Below the pieces are notes generated by a model. It saw only the letters and a list, made by a program, of their open reading frames with translations, had not been told where the DNA came from and made no database searches. 64,000 nucleotides of DNA from Streptomyces griseochromogenes. GTDB lineage: Bacteria > Actinomycetota > Actinomycetes > Streptomycetales > Streptomycetaceae. The stretch lies in NCBI RefSeq assembly GCF_001542625.1, contig NZ_CP016279.1:4402001-4466000 (forward strand). Direction: 5' to 3'. Numbering within the stretch: the first letter of the stretch is position 1; the number at the start of each line of letters is the position of its first letter. The position numbers and the translations under genes were made by a program. This document shows positions 1 through 9,370 of the stretch, piece by piece.

Positions 1-155
1 CCATGCTGGCGCAGACCGGCGACGACGCACTCGCGCCGGGGCTGGCCCGCCTCGCCGCCGACTTGGCGACCGGCAGTTGGCATTCCCGACACGCCGAGCT
101 GCTCGCGCTCGATTCCATCGATGTCGGTTACCGGCTACTCGTGACCGAACACTGA
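1..155 (+). CDS. SAM-dependent methyltransferase, C-terminal end (partial)
   Basis: Only the last roughly 50 codons are inside the window; the reading frame is open from the left edge and stops at a TGA. The tail has a Trp-His-x-Arg-His stretch followed by a Leu-rich segment ending in GYRLLV, which resembles the C-terminus of class I SAM-dependent methyltransferases from Streptomyces. The catalytic Rossmann part lies outside the window, so the substrate cannot be judged. The in-frame ATG at position 3 is probably internal rather than a true start. The family call rests on recall of this C-terminal pattern. Confidence 0.5.
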   Translation, partial: MLAQTGDDALAPGLARLAADLATGSWHSRHAELLALDSIDVGYRLLVTEH

Positions 156-291
156 CCCACGCACGTCGCCCCGGGAACGGCCGCCAGGGGCGGTGCAGGC
201 GGCAGCCGCTGGGCCTCGGCCGGGAGGGCGCATGTCACCTCCCGACCGCAAGGCTCTCACCGGCAGCGGGCGTTGACCTAAGGGCAGACTT

Positions 292-1134
292 TCACCGGTC
301 GTTCAGCAGGTCGGCTCCCGGGGCCGCCTCACCGAAGGCGCGGCGGGCGGCGCGACGCCACCGATTGGCGGGGAGCGCCGGGCGCAGTGCGGCGAAGGCA
401 CTGCAGTACTTGGTGAACACGGCGGGGCGTATCCCGTGGGCGTGCAACAGACGGTCCGCCTCGGTGAGGTGCCCGGTGGTCTTGGTCTCGACGAGCACGA
501 GGTCGTCCGCGCACCGCACGGTACGCCCAGTGCGCAGGTCGTCGCAGACCAGTGCCGCGTCGCAGGTGATGCGCTCGCCGTCGGCCACGAAGGTGGCGCG
601 CATGTAGTCGGTGCTCAGAGACGGTTCGATGGCGGCCGGGGCGCCTATGCCGTATGTGGTTCGCAGGGTGTCGGCGAGGAACCCCCGGCAGTCGGGGTCG
701 AGCGGGGTGCCGGCTCCGGTCAGCGGACAGCGGCGTTTGACGGTGTCGCCGCGCGGCCCCTTGAGCTTGATCTCGAACTGCCGCTCGCCCGTGTCCGTGT
801 AGACCCGTTCCCGGATCTTGAAGCGGAGCCGGCGGCCCTTGCGGTGGTCGTGGAAGGAACGGAGCTCGGGGGTGTCGTAGTAGACGGAGTGGTAGCGGAA
901 GGCACGCCGACCGTCGATGGCCAGGGCGCGGAAGGGGCCCCCGGGCCGGTGCCGGTCGGTGAGCCGGCCGACAACGCACAGGAAGGTGTCCGAGGGCACG
1001 AGGTAGCTGTGGTCGAAGCGGGCGAGAAGGGCGGCCCGTTCGTTGAGCTCGTCGAGCGAGATGGGGTCGGCACCGTGGGCGGCGTCGCCGATGGCACGCA
1101 CCGCGGCGGCCGAGTGGACCGGTGCGGTGGTCAT
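292..1134 (-). CDS. VTC domain protein (polyphosphate polymerase-like)
   Basis: This 280-residue protein has the features of the VTC/CYTH tunnel fold that in yeast polymerises polyphosphate from ATP. Basic strands with alternating Arg and Lys line the tunnel: RRAFRYHSVYYDT around residues 76-88, RRLRFKIRERVY around 101-112, FEIKLKGPRGDTVKRR around 120-135, and a late VLVETKTTG strand that carries the acidic metal-binding position. It overlaps the upstream DUF4956 gene by four bases (ATGA), so the two are translationally coupled. In other bacteria this pair is often joined by a CotH kinase-like gene, which is not seen here. The fold assignment is firm; polyphosphate synthesis is inferred. Confidence 0.85.
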   Translation of the reverse strand: MTTAPVHSAAAVRAIGDAAHGADPISLDELNERAALLARFDHSYLVPSDTFLCVVGRLTDRHRPGGPFRALAIDGRRAFRYHSVYYDTPELRSFHDHRKGRRLRFKIRERVYTDTGERQFEIKLKGPRGDTVKRRCPLTGAGTPLDPDCRGFLADTLRTTYGIGAPAAIEPSLSTDYMRATFVADGERITCDAALVCDDLRTGRTVRCADDLVLVETKTTGHLTEADRLLHAHGIRPAVFTKYCSAFAALRPALPANRWRRAARRAFGEAAPGADLLNDR

Positions 1135-1766
1135 ACGGTCTCCCAGGCGGGCGTGGTCCGCGAGGTGGATCCGTCGGCGGGCGCGGGGTCCCGGTCGGCC
1201 GGGACCGCCGCAGGCTCGCGGTAGCGGACGTCGACGACGGTGAGGTCACGGACGAAGTCGACTTCCATGACCGTCCAGTGGAGGGGCTCGCCCAGGCGCC
1301 GGACGAGGTCGGCGCGGAGGGCGGCCGGGTCCTCGTGGACGGCGTCGAGGGTGACGACGGCGCGGCGGGTGCCGGCGAGGAGGCGGGGGCTGTCGGCCGC
1401 CCAGACGACGAGGAGCAGGGTGGCGCACAGCCCGGCGGTGAGCGCGAAGGGCAGCCTCGGCAGTCCGCAGAGCAGGCCGAGGACCAGGGTGGTGAAGTAG
1501 TAGGCGACTTCTTCGTGTTGCACGGCGTCGGAGCGGAGTCTGACGATCGAGAGCACGCCGAAGAGGCCGAAGCCCAGGGCCGCGCCCCCGGCGCCGCGCA
1601 TCTCGGCGAGGGCGGTGACGACGGTGAAGAGGCCGGTGTTCAGGGCGAGGTAGGCCGGCACGAGGTCGCGCCGACGGTGGCGCGGATAGTAGATGGCGAA
1701 GGTGAGCATGCCGACGGCGGCGAGGTCGAGTCCGAGGTGGGCGGCGAGGTGCCCTAACGACTCCAT
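1131..1766 (-). CDS. DUF4956 membrane protein
   Basis: A 211-residue protein with about four hydrophobic segments in its first 120 residues, then a soluble tail with alternating strands (WTVMEVDFVRDLTVVDVRY) typical of DUF4956. DUF4956 proteins are regularly encoded next to VTC-domain proteins and probably anchor or partner them at the membrane; the function is not established. The start at 1766 was chosen because a GGGAG ribosome binding site lies about 8 bases upstream, whereas longer readings add a low-quality N-terminus. The first gene of a two-gene operon, it overlaps the VTC gene by four bases. Confidence 0.85.
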   Translation of the reverse strand: MESLGHLAAHLGLDLAAVGMLTFAIYYPRHRRRDLVPAYLALNTGLFTVVTALAEMRGAGGAALGFGLFGVLSIVRLRSDAVQHEEVAYYFTTLVLGLLCGLPRLPFALTAGLCATLLLVVWAADSPRLLAGTRRAVVTLDAVHEDPAALRADLVRRLGEPLHWTVMEVDFVRDLTVVDVRYREPAAVPADRDPAPADGSTSRTTPAWETV

Positions 1767-2427
1767 GACTGCACTCCCTGTAGGTGCGAAGGCCGGAAGA
1801 CTCGGAAGAACTGGTACGAGAGACAGACGATAGGTAAACGGATGGCGAACATACTTCCGCCTACGGAGAAACAATGCGCCTCCTTGATGGCCCTCGGCCC
1901 CAACTGACCGGAAGCACACATCTCCTGACGCATTCCCCGCTCTTGCCAGCGGCTTCTCCCTCCACAGAGGGCAGACCGGACCCACCCACTGCCGACGTGT
2001 GCGCCTTCGCCGCCTACGATCGGCCCCCCGAGCCCGGCGCCCTCGTCAGGGCCGCGGTCGCCCGCGGACACCGGGCCCACAGCAGGGGAGAAGGCCTACT
2101 TCGCAGATCATCGCCTGGTGGGCTTGCGGATCATTGACGGTGTCGGAGCGTCACATTTCGGCGTAGTTCGCGCGCCATGGTGACGAGCGATGCCACCGAC
2201 TCGGAACCACTGTCGACAAGTCGTGGCGTTGGGTCGGACTCATGGCAGCCTCTGGGCGACCATCAGCGATCCGCACCGGTGGGTGATCCGGCGCCGTGAC
2301 ACCCACCAGTTGCGCACCAGACACCCAAGCACCATTCGAGCAATCCGTTCGGGTGAGTCTCGTTTCATGTGCAATATCGGGGGAAACGCCTTTCCGGGGG
2401 CTCGACTCAGTACAAGGAGACGCACCT
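1767..2427. other. Intergenic region, no gene recognised
   Basis: About 660 bases between two divergently transcribed genes. It must hold the promoter for the DUF4956/VTC operon and that of the small secreted protein. Open frames here have no family resemblance and no convincing ribosome binding site, and I do not call them. Confidence 0.5.
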
Positions 2428-2763
2428 ATGCCACAAAAATCCACGAGATTACGCCAGACAGGACTGGCCCTTGGGGCTACCTTGCTTCTGCTCGGCTGCC
2501 TGACCTTCAGCGCGCAGGCGGCACCCGGCGAGTTCGAATACCTCAGGGCGGACAACAACAAGCCGGACACGATTTCTGACCCGTCATTGGGCTGTCGTTC
2601 CATTCCAGGCGGGGCTGCCAACGCCAGCAACCGCACAAGCTTTACCGCTACGGTCTACACGTCTCTCGGCTGTGGTGCCGGGAAGATCAAAGACATTGCC
2701 CCCAACGGCGGGACCTGGAACGGCGCTCCTCTCACTGTCGCCGGGTCGGTGAAGTTCAGCTGA
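2428..2763 (+). CDS. Small secreted protein of unknown function
   Basis: A 111-residue protein with a clear Sec signal peptide: basic residues at 4-9, a hydrophobic core at about 12-28, and a likely cleavage after AQA near residue 31. The mature part of about 80 residues has only two cysteines (C56 and C82), which could form one disulfide, and is rich in Gly, Asn and Thr, suggesting a small beta-sheet protein. The ATG follows an AAGGAGA ribosome binding site with good spacing. A 16-bp hairpin terminator lies about 70 bases downstream, so the gene is monocistronic. I do not recognise the family. Confidence 0.75.
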   Translation: MPQKSTRLRQTGLALGATLLLLGCLTFSAQAAPGEFEYLRADNNKPDTISDPSLGCRSIPGGAANASNRTSFTATVYTSLGCGAGKIKDIAPNGGTWNGAPLTVAGSVKFS

Positions 2764-2832
2764 GACGGTGCGGATCGCTGGAGGCGCTGCCAACGCGTGT
2801 CCCGGCACTGCAAGAGATCACCATTTTCGCGG

Positions 2833-2872
2833 CGGCTCCCGGGGCGATGAGCGTATCGCCTCCCGGGAGCCG
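2833..2872 (+). terminator. Strong hairpin terminator after the secreted-protein gene
   Basis: CGGCTCCCGG at 2833-2842 pairs perfectly with 2863-2872, and the inner GGCGAT at 2843-2848 pairs with ATCGCC at 2855-2860, leaving a 2-base bulge and a 6-base loop. That gives 16 base pairs, typical of U-less Streptomyces terminators. Confidence 0.7.
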
Positions 2873-3287
2873 TCCGCTGCTGTGCGCGACCGCTGCACGA
2901 GCGCATTCGCGTGTCTCGCAATAGCCGTCAGAGGCGGCGAGGGAATCGGCATTCCGGGACACCGAACCGGAGTTTACGTAACTCTCGAAGATCTCCTGTG
3001 GCGTTCGGGACAAGGGGGCCTCCTTGGACTCGGACACGGGAGGCAACATCATCACAATGGCGCTTCCGTGGGAGGCGGTTTCCGGGAACGATCACGTTCC
3101 GCCGTATCCGTTGCCCTTCTGAGAGCGAGGTGGAAGAAGCCGGGACGAGTGCGACTCGTCTCTACCAGCCGGTCAGGTCAACGAGGAGATCGCGGTGAGG
3201 GTCGTCCGGGGCCGGCTGTTGCCCAGGTTCACGCCTCGGTAACCCAGTGGGCCACCAGCACGTCACCGCCTGCGCGAAGACGCGCGG
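2873..3287. other. Intergenic region, nothing recognised
   Basis: About 415 bases between the terminator and the end of the VOC gene. No coding frame with family resemblance and no further repeat stood out. Confidence 0.45.
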
Positions 3288-3641
3288 TCAGGCGGGCTGC
3301 CACAGCTCGACCCGATTGCCCTCAGGATCGGTGACCCAGCCGAATCGACCGACACCCTCCATGTCCTGCGTCTCCTTGGCCACGTCCGCTCCCTTGGCGC
3401 GCAATTGCGCGAGCATCGCATCCAGGTCGCGGACCCGGAAGTTGAGCATGGCCTGTTGGGTGCGGGACCCGAAGTAGTCGGTCTCGGACTCGAATGTCGC
3501 GAACACCGTTGGCCCGGTTCCCTGACGCCACAGGCCGTTCTCGTCGGCATCCAGGCCCAGGCAATCGCGATACCACGCGCTCAGGGCCGCCGGGTCGGCG
3601 GCCCGCATGAAGTAACCACCGATTCCAAGCACACGTTCCAT
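3288..3641 (-). CDS. VOC family (glyoxalase/bleomycin-resistance-like) protein
   Basis: A 117-residue single-domain protein of the vicinal-oxygen-chelate superfamily, at the usual length. It shows the two beta-alpha-beta-beta-beta modules: an N-terminal [21 protein letters not shown] module and a second [20 protein letters not shown] module ending in the typical [14 protein letters not shown], in which the Glu is the usual metal-ligand position. Members bind a metal or sequester small molecules; the substrate cannot be read from sequence. The start was placed at the ATG just before RVLGIGGYF. It reads toward the secreted-protein gene and away from the decayed gpsA. Confidence 0.8.
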   Translation of the reverse strand: MERVLGIGGYFMRAADPAALSAWYRDCLGLDADENGLWRQGTGPTVFATFESETDYFGSRTQQAMLNFRVRDLDAMLAQLRAKGADVAKETQDMEGVGRFGWVTDPEGNRVELWQPA

Positions 3642-3699
3642 GCCGCCATCTTGCCAGGACGCCGATCGCGCGGAAGGGCACCACACCACGGCCCGCTTC

Positions 3700-4194
3700 C
3701 CCCGCCGTCTGTCCGTCCCCGCCCAGTTCCTGCGGGCCGGCCTCACCACGTGGACTCCGCACATCGGGCCCGGCACCATGATCGTGTCGCTGATGAAGGG
3801 CATCGAGCGCGACACCGGCAAACGAGCGAGCGAGGTCATCGCCGAGGTGACCGGCGTGAGCGCGGACCGGATCGCGGTGCTGTCGGGGCCGAATCTCGCC
3901 CGGGAGATCATGACCGGGCAGCCCGCCACCGCGACCATCGCCTGTCCCGACGAGGACGCCGCACGCCGTTTTCAAGCGGCATGCCACACCCCCTACTTCC
4001 GGCCCTACACCAGCACCGACGTGATCGGCCGCGAGCTGGTGGCGCGGTGAAGAACTTCATCGCCCTCGCCACAGGCGTCGCAGTCGGCATGGGCCTGGGC
4101 GACACGCGGCAGCCCTCCGCTGCTCCACGAGAAGATCAGCCTCACAGGGGCCGCAGCCGCGCTGATGCAACGGCCCCCCAAGCCCGAGCGCTGA
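3700..4194 (+). pseudogene. gpsA: Decayed glycerol-3-phosphate dehydrogenase (gpsA) remnant
   Basis: The translation [20 protein letters not shown] followed by SGPNLAREI and [16 protein letters not shown] is characteristic of NAD(P)-dependent glycerol-3-phosphate dehydrogenase. The N-terminal Rossmann part is missing. After VIGRELVAR the frame shifts, and [21 protein letters not shown] continues in another frame. Then most of the C-terminal catalytic domain is absent, and a tail ending in AAALMQRPPKPER resumes in a further frame. Truncation, frameshifts and an internal deletion make it a pseudogene. A working copy is presumably elsewhere in the genome. Confidence 0.75.
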
Positions 4195-4422
4195 CCCAGG
4201 AGCCCCTGCCCCGGGGCGCGCCTCCTGCGCCGTTCCCGGTAAGCGTGCCGCACGAGGCCAGGGTGCCGCGCGGCGCCGGCAGGCCCGCTACGAGGATCAG
4301 AGCCTGACGTGATCTTCGCAAGACCGCCGTGCGGCGGACGGCCAACGGCCGAATGCGGTCAACCGGGGCGGGAGAGGTGCCCACGCGCCGGGTACAGCGC
4401 GCAGACGCGGCCCGCGCAGGCT

Positions 4423-5196
4423 TCAGGACTCGAGTCGTTCCCGGTCTCCCATCACCACGACGGGGTGCTGTGCGGGATCCAGGACGCGCAGAAGGATCTT
4501 CATGCCGGTCTCCGGGACGGTGACGCAGGCCGACGTGCCGTCACCATGGTCCGTGTGCAGCCAGATTCCGCCGCCCTTTTCCACCCCGTCGGGGCGGCTC
4601 CAGTCGAAGGGCGGGGCGCTCTTGAGCCGGTTGTAGTCGATGGCGATGACGTAGTCGAAGTCATGGGCGTGGGCTTCGTCCGGATTCAGCATGGCCGCGT
4701 AGGCGTTGTCGTCCTGCCAGTACTCCAGCCGGCTTCCGGGGTCCTCGAGCGTGCCTCCCGCGTCGGTGAGGGTGAACACGCCAACAGGACTGCGCTCGTC
4801 GTCCATGTGGTGGTCCGTCGTCCAGCCCAGCCTGCCGTTGTGTGCGGGCCAGCTGGCCGTTCGCTCCCAGGTCGAGGACCGCCTCTGGTAGAGAACGGCG
4901 AGGCTGTCGGGTGAGTCCCAGCGTTCACCGTAAACGACCACCGCCTGTCTGGTACTGGCCGGTACCCGACTCCACATCCGGTCTCCGACGCCAGGAAGGC
5001 GAGTGCCCACAACCTCGCCGGGAGAGGCGGACGCGGCACCGGGTGCACCGCCAGGGACCTTTCGCACGGCGCCTTGGTCACACCCCGTGCCGACCGCGAG
5101 CAGCACGCCACAGACAAGAGCCGTACCTATGCCATGACGCACACCGCCGCGCCGCGTCGGCCGACGAGGGAACGGAGACACCGTGGATATCCGCAT
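4423..5196 (-). CDS. L,D-transpeptidase-like exported protein
   Basis: A 257-residue protein with a basic N-terminus, a hydrophobic stretch at about 24-37 and a cysteine at 39 (VGTGC), so it is probably a lipoprotein with an imperfect lipobox, or else a secreted protein. The C-terminal half fits the YkuD/ErfK L,D-transpeptidase fold: RSPVGVFTLTDAGGT, an AIDYN segment and a terminal IWLHTDHGDGTSACVTVP motif with candidate catalytic His214, Ser222 and Cys224. Such enzymes make 3-3 cross-links in peptidoglycan or attach proteins to it. No strong ribosome binding site is visible, so a slightly different start is possible. No operon partner. Confidence 0.7.
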   Translation of the reverse strand: MRISTVSPFPRRPTRRGGVRHGIGTALVCGVLLAVGTGCDQGAVRKVPGGAPGAASASPGEVVGTRLPGVGDRMWSRVPASTRQAVVVYGERWDSPDSLAVLYQRRSSTWERTASWPAHNGRLGWTTDHHMDDERSPVGVFTLTDAGGTLEDPGSRLEYWQDDNAYAAMLNPDEAHAHDFDYVIAIDYNRLKSAPPFDWSRPDGVEKGGGIWLHTDHGDGTSACVTVPETGMKILLRVLDPAQHPVVVMGDRERLES

Positions 5197-5616
5197 GATG
5201 ACGATCTTGTGGGGGAACGGACGCGAACCGCACCCGGACGCGGCATCCGGCCCAATGGATTCCTCCGCCAGGCCAGTGCGGCCGGCCTCGCTCACCGCCC
5301 CGTCTGCCGGGTGCATCCGCTGCTCAGGCGTATCCGGCCCGTGCGCGGCGGGACCGCCCCGTCCAGCCGTCCCCTACATCGGCGGGCGGCTGTCCTACAG
5401 GACACGCTGTTCTCGCCGGCACGGACAGCCGGTCGGCGGGGCGGCGCCGTATGAGTACGCCGGTGCCGGCACTCCCGCAGGACGGCAGTCGTGATGATCA
5501 GCAACGCCTCCACGGGACGGAGCCGAGAACGCAGCGGCTCTCGGTCCACTCCCTCGGTCGTGCTCGAAGCCCGGGCCCGGATAGTGTGCGCCGTACCCAG
5601 CAGACGAGAGGCCACG
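5197..5616. other. Divergent intergenic region, nothing recognised
   Basis: About 420 bases between two divergent genes. It should contain both promoters. No coding frame with family resemblance or clear operator was seen. Confidence 0.4.
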
Positions 5617-6387
5617 ATGAAGCACGGGATCATACGAACGGCCGCACGCGTGTTGCGCCAGCGCCCCGGTCTGCTCTGCTTTCCCGCTCTCGGCCTCTTG
5701 ACCGTCGCGTTGGTCCTGGCGGCCTCCTGGCCGCTGCTCCTGCAAGAGGTCTGGCACCGGGCCGGGCGCGGCCAGGCTCCCACCCAGGCTCAGTCGGCCG
5801 GGATGGCACTCGTGGTGTGGACCGCCTCCGCGCTCAACAGCGTCTTCACCGCAGCCCTGCTCCACTCCGTACACGCGCTCCTCGGCGGAGAACGCCTCCC
5901 GCTGGGCGCCTCGCTGCGCGCGACCGGCCGACGTGTGCCCACCCTGCTCTCCTGGAGCCTGTTCTCGCTGGTAGCCGGTTCGCTACTGCGGACCGGAGAG
6001 TCCCTGGCCGGTCTTTCGACGCTCTTCGAACTGCTCGGGTTCTCCTGGTCATTGCTGACCTTCTTCGTACTCCCCGTCATCGTCGTCGAGGGAACCGGAC
6101 TCGTGACGAGTCTGCGCCGGTCGCTCGCGCTCGGGCGCCACTCGCTCGGCCGGTGGGTCGCGGGCGGTCTCAAGCTCTTCATCACGACCGCACTGGTCGT
6201 CATCGGCGCGATCGTGGTGCTGATCCTCGCGGTGGAGTCCGACAGCCTGGCCGTCCTCTTCGCCACCTTCGCGGTGGTCGTGGCCTTGTTCCTGCTCGTC
6301 GCCGTCGTCAACTCCGCCGCATCCGGCATATACCGGACCTCCCTCTACCGCGAGGCCGTCACCACAGGCGGCCCGACCGGTCGCTAG
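5617..6387 (+). CDS. Multi-pass membrane protein (DUF6159-like)
   Basis: A 256-residue integral membrane protein with about six hydrophobic helices: roughly residues 18-40, 58-80, 105-125, 138-165, 190-215 and 220-245. The amphipathic stretch TGLVTSLRRSLALGRHSLGRW between helices, and the general architecture, resemble the DUF6159 family of actinobacterial membrane proteins; no catalytic motif is visible. The start ATG at 5617 follows a purine-rich GACGAGAGG site. It stands alone between a divergent transpeptidase-like gene and a convergent GNAT gene. The function is unknown; it could be a permease-like or envelope protein. Confidence 0.7.
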   Translation: MKHGIIRTAARVLRQRPGLLCFPALGLLTVALVLAASWPLLLQEVWHRAGRGQAPTQAQSAGMALVVWTASALNSVFTAALLHSVHALLGGERLPLGASLRATGRRVPTLLSWSLFSLVAGSLLRTGESLAGLSTLFELLGFSWSLLTFFVLPVIVVEGTGLVTSLRRSLALGRHSLGRWVAGGLKLFITTALVVIGAIVVLILAVESDSLAVLFATFAVVVALFLLVAVVNSAASGIYRTSLYREAVTTGGPTGR

Positions 6388-6551
6388 TGTTGTGACCGCG
6401 AAGCTTCGCCGGTGTAACGCCAAAGCCCGCCACCCCGACGTACTCGCCGCCCAGCGCAAGGAATGCGCCCGCATCCCCAGCGACAGGGGCATCCGTCGGG
6501 GCGGACGCCCCCTCGTACCCGCGGCCTGATCATGCGATCCAGCCGAGAACG

Positions 6552-7091
6552 TCAAGTCCTCGTACTACGACCGATTCGGTACAGCACGTTCGGACGCAGT
6601 GGCCCTTCGGGTGCGGTGAGGTCGTCGAAGTCGTCGGCCGGGTCCCGGGTCATGCCGATCCGTCGCATGACGGCCTGTGAACGGAGATTGGTGGCCGTTG
6701 TCACAGCGAGCACCTCGGGAAGCTCAAGAGTGTCGAAGCCGTAGGCCAGTACTGCCAGCGCGGCCTCGGTGGCGTAGCCCTGGCCCCAGGCGGATCGGGC
6801 GAGCCTCCAGCCGATCTCCACTCCAGTGAACGGCATGCCGTCATCCACCTCGTCCAAGCCCGCGAAGCCGATGAACTCGCCTGTGGCCTGCGCCTCGACC
6901 GCCCACCACCCGTAGCCTCGCTGGTCGAACTCGGTCTGGAACCGCGCCACGGAGGCATCGCTCTGTTCACGGGTGAGTACGTCGCCCAAGTGCTCCCGAA
7001 CCTCGGGATCGGCGTTCATCGCCGCCCATGGTTCAAGGTCTGAGTCACGCCATCGACGAAGGGTGAGGCGATCGGTGTGCAGTTCAGCCAT
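6552..7091 (-). CDS. GNAT family N-acetyltransferase (RimJ/RimL-like)
   Basis: A 179-residue enzyme of the acetyltransf_3 subgroup. It begins with the typical LHTDRLTLRRWRDSDL strand-helix unit, has GEFIGFAGLDEV in the central sheet, the acetyl-CoA loop ARSAWGQGYATEAALAVLAYGF (a version of the Q/RxxGxG/A motif), and the late NLRSQAVMRRIGM helix found in the RimJ/RimL group. These transfer acetyl from acetyl-CoA to an amine, often a protein N-terminus or a small molecule. The start was chosen at the ATG immediately before the conserved LHTDRL. It is divergent from the phosphatase gene to its right. Confidence 0.88.
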   Translation of the reverse strand: MAELHTDRLTLRRWRDSDLEPWAAMNADPEVREHLGDVLTREQSDASVARFQTEFDQRGYGWWAVEAQATGEFIGFAGLDEVDDGMPFTGVEIGWRLARSAWGQGYATEAALAVLAYGFDTLELPEVLAVTTATNLRSQAVMRRIGMTRDPADDFDDLTAPEGPLRPNVLYRIGRSTRT

Positions 7092-7375
7092 CTGGCCAGC
7101 CAACGTGAGATGTCCCCCTGAGGCAATCCATTTTCCTTCAGGACGACACCACCACGCGGAATGGACATACACAGCTCGCTCCCAGGCCTGAACCGTCCCG
7201 TGCCGCCTCTCTGAGCCGCCTCGCAAGCTCGGTCGGTAAGGAGGCCTGAAACGCGGAACGCATGCGGCCGACATGCCGCACATGGCGTAATGAACCGCTC
7301 CGGCGGGTTCCCAGGTCACGTTGTGCGGAGGCGGTGATCAGTGCGGAGGCGGGAAGGCGGGTGGCAAACCGGGCC

Positions 7376-8602
7376 ATGGGCACGGAGAGCATTGACCGAT
7401 CGGAAGGTTTCGGCGAGCGGCTGCTAGGCCTGTTGCTGGACAGAGCGCGGCTGCTGCCGCCCCAGATGATCGCCCCGCTGATCGCGGAGGGAGTGGCCAG
7501 GATCGGCGGTCGTGACGTCTCCGTGCTGCTCCAGGACTACGCGCAGGAGCTGCTGGTGCCACTGCCGGGCAAGAAGCTGCACGTGGCCCAGCCAGAGTCG
7601 GTGGCCGACTCCCCGGCCGGGCGGGCCTTCCTGCGCGGGGACGTTGTCGAGGTACCGCAGGCCCCGGGCGGTGTCCGGATGTACCTGCCGCTGCTGGACG
7701 GCAGCGACCAGGTGGGCGTATTGGCTCTCACCCTGGACGCAGTCGGCGACGACGACCGGCGCCTGCTGACCAGGCTCGCCAGCCTGGTCGCCGACATGCT
7801 GGTCACCAAGAACGCCTACACCGACCAGTTCTTCCAGGCCCGGCGTCGGGAGCCCATGAGCGTGTCCGCAGAGATCCAGTGGAGCCTGCTGCCGCCGCTG
7901 ACGATGTCCGTGCCCCAGGTCGAGGTGGCCGGCGCGCTGGAGCCCGCCTACCGTGTCGCCGGCGACAGCTTCGATTACGCCCTCAACGGCAACATCCTGC
8001 ACATGGCCGTCATTGACGCGATGGGCCACGGCTTGGACGCCGCCACGATGGCAACCGTGGCCATCGGCGCTTATCGGCATGCCCGGCGCGTGTTCATCAG
8101 CCTGGACGAAAAGTACGCGTTCATGGACGATGCCATTTCCCGGCAGTTCGGGCCCGACCACTTCGTCACGGCGCAGCTGATGCACCTGAACATCACCACC
8201 GGTGAGATGGAGCTGGTCAACGCGGGCCACCCCGCGCCGCTGCTGATCCGCGACGGCCGGGTCGTGGAGCAGCTGGAGAGCGCGACGACGCTGCCCGTCG
8301 GCTTCGGCGGCGAAATGCCCCGAGTCAGGGAACACGTGCTCCAGCGAGGCGACCGGGTGCTCAGCTACACCGACGGCATCATCGAGGAGCATGTCGTCGG
8401 CGGGGAGACGTTCGGCGAGGAACGCCTCATCCACTGCGTCAACCGCCTGGGGGAAGTGCCCTCAGAGGGAGTGCGGGCGGATCTGCGCCGACTCTCCCAC
8501 ACGCTGAGGAGGGAACGGGGCGGGCGCACCACCGACGACGCCACCCTTTTCATGGTCGAGTGGCACGGGGGCACCGCCGACCACCTCATGACCCTCGACT
8601 GA
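7376..8602 (+). CDS. SpoIIE-type PP2C protein phosphatase with N-terminal GAF-like sensor
   Basis: A 408-residue protein. The C-terminal half is a PPM/SpoIIE serine phosphatase domain: AGDSFD (metal-binding Asp197 and Asp200), VIDAMGHG (Asp214 to Gly219), NAGHPAP and LSYTDGIIE are the expected blocks. Residues 1-160 look like a GAF-type sensor module, with a helical linker (EPMSVSAEIQWSLLPP) typical of the RsbU/SpoIIE junction. In Streptomyces such enzymes usually dephosphorylate anti-anti-sigma factors; no kinase or antagonist gene is adjacent. An in-frame GTG at 7361 is an alternative start. The first acidic motif reads AGD rather than the more usual GGD. Confidence 0.88.
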   Translation: MGTESIDRSEGFGERLLGLLLDRARLLPPQMIAPLIAEGVARIGGRDVSVLLQDYAQELLVPLPGKKLHVAQPESVADSPAGRAFLRGDVVEVPQAPGGVRMYLPLLDGSDQVGVLALTLDAVGDDDRRLLTRLASLVADMLVTKNAYTDQFFQARRREPMSVSAEIQWSLLPPLTMSVPQVEVAGALEPAYRVAGDSFDYALNGNILHMAVIDAMGHGLDAATMATVAIGAYRHARRVFISLDEKYAFMDDAISRQFGPDHFVTAQLMHLNITTGEMELVNAGHPAPLLIRDGRVVEQLESATTLPVGFGGEMPRVREHVLQRGDRVLSYTDGIIEEHVVGGETFGEERLIHCVNRLGEVPSEGVRADLRRLSHTLRRERGGRTTDDATLFMVEWHGGTADHLMTLD

Positions 8603-8973
8603 CCTCTCGACATCGACCGAGTCCGCACCCGACACCGCCGCCCAACGCCGACGACGACCCGTCCCCAGCGGTGTCGCATCGCGACAGGGGGGGGGACCTG
8701 CAAGCGCGCCAGGGGCAAGGGTGCCGGGGACACCCCGGTCGTGCAACGGTCTCATCCGGGGGCGTCCGTCTGGCACTCTCTTCCGGCCCCAGACCGTATG
8801 CCGTGGCGAGACCCCGCACACCGTTCGGAAGGCCTGCCCTGCGGCGACGGCAGATGATCCGGTCCGAACAGCCGAAGCCGCTGACCTCGCATCACGGTGA
8901 CGGGAAGGCCGTGGGCACCCCGTCACCTTGCATATCCGGCACCAGCCGTAGGACGTCGTTGACTCCATGACGT
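8603..8973. other. Intergenic region, nothing recognised
   Basis: About 370 bases between convergent genes, including a run of nine G at about 8687. No supported gene was found. Confidence 0.4.
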
Positions 8974-9174
8974 TCACACGGTCGTGCAATGTCCGACCGG
9001 GCTGGCCTTGCGGGGGCGATTTCTCGAGAACCGCCATACGGCGTCGGAGTTGTTCTTCACACCCCTCGGGTTGTTGCAGTCATCGGATGCGCAGGCAGTC
9101 CGCGCTCGCGCGGAGACAACTGACAACGTGGACAGGGCGGTGGCCGCCACGAGCGTCGCGATTCGCTTCTTCAC
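8974..9174 (-). CDS. Small secreted Cys-containing protein
   Basis: A 66-residue protein starting at a GTG with a GAGGGG ribosome binding site about 10 bases upstream. The N-terminus VKKRIATLVAATALSTLSVV is a textbook signal peptide, probably cut near ARA (residue 24). The mature peptide of about 40 residues contains C28, C33 and C63 and is polar and basic (NNPRGVKNNSDAVWRFSRN). No family recognised. It could be a secreted peptide or an inhibitor-like small protein. It is convergent with the phosphatase gene and downstream of the AraC regulator, about 200 bases away. Confidence 0.6.
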   Translation of the reverse strand: MKKRIATLVAATALSTLSVVSARARTACASDDCNNPRGVKNNSDAVWRFSRNRPRKASPVGHCTTV

Positions 9175-9370
9175 CCGCGTGAAACCCCTCTGCTTTCCCG
9201 TGCGACCGTGAGCCGCGTTGGCATGCCACTGCCAATTGCGAGTTGTCGACGTTCCTGCGCGGACCCCCGTGCCGCGCAGTCCGATCGAGTCGGTGAACGT
9301 CCCCTTCAGGATGCAGCAACGCGGCCGGTGAGTCGTGAGCGCTGAGTGCACAACCGTGTTGGCAATGAGT

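Noticed and set aside
6388..6531. A short forward frame after the membrane protein gene, thought to be IS debris
   Set aside because: Reads CNAKARHPDVLAAQRKECARIP; I could not match it to any transposase or other family.
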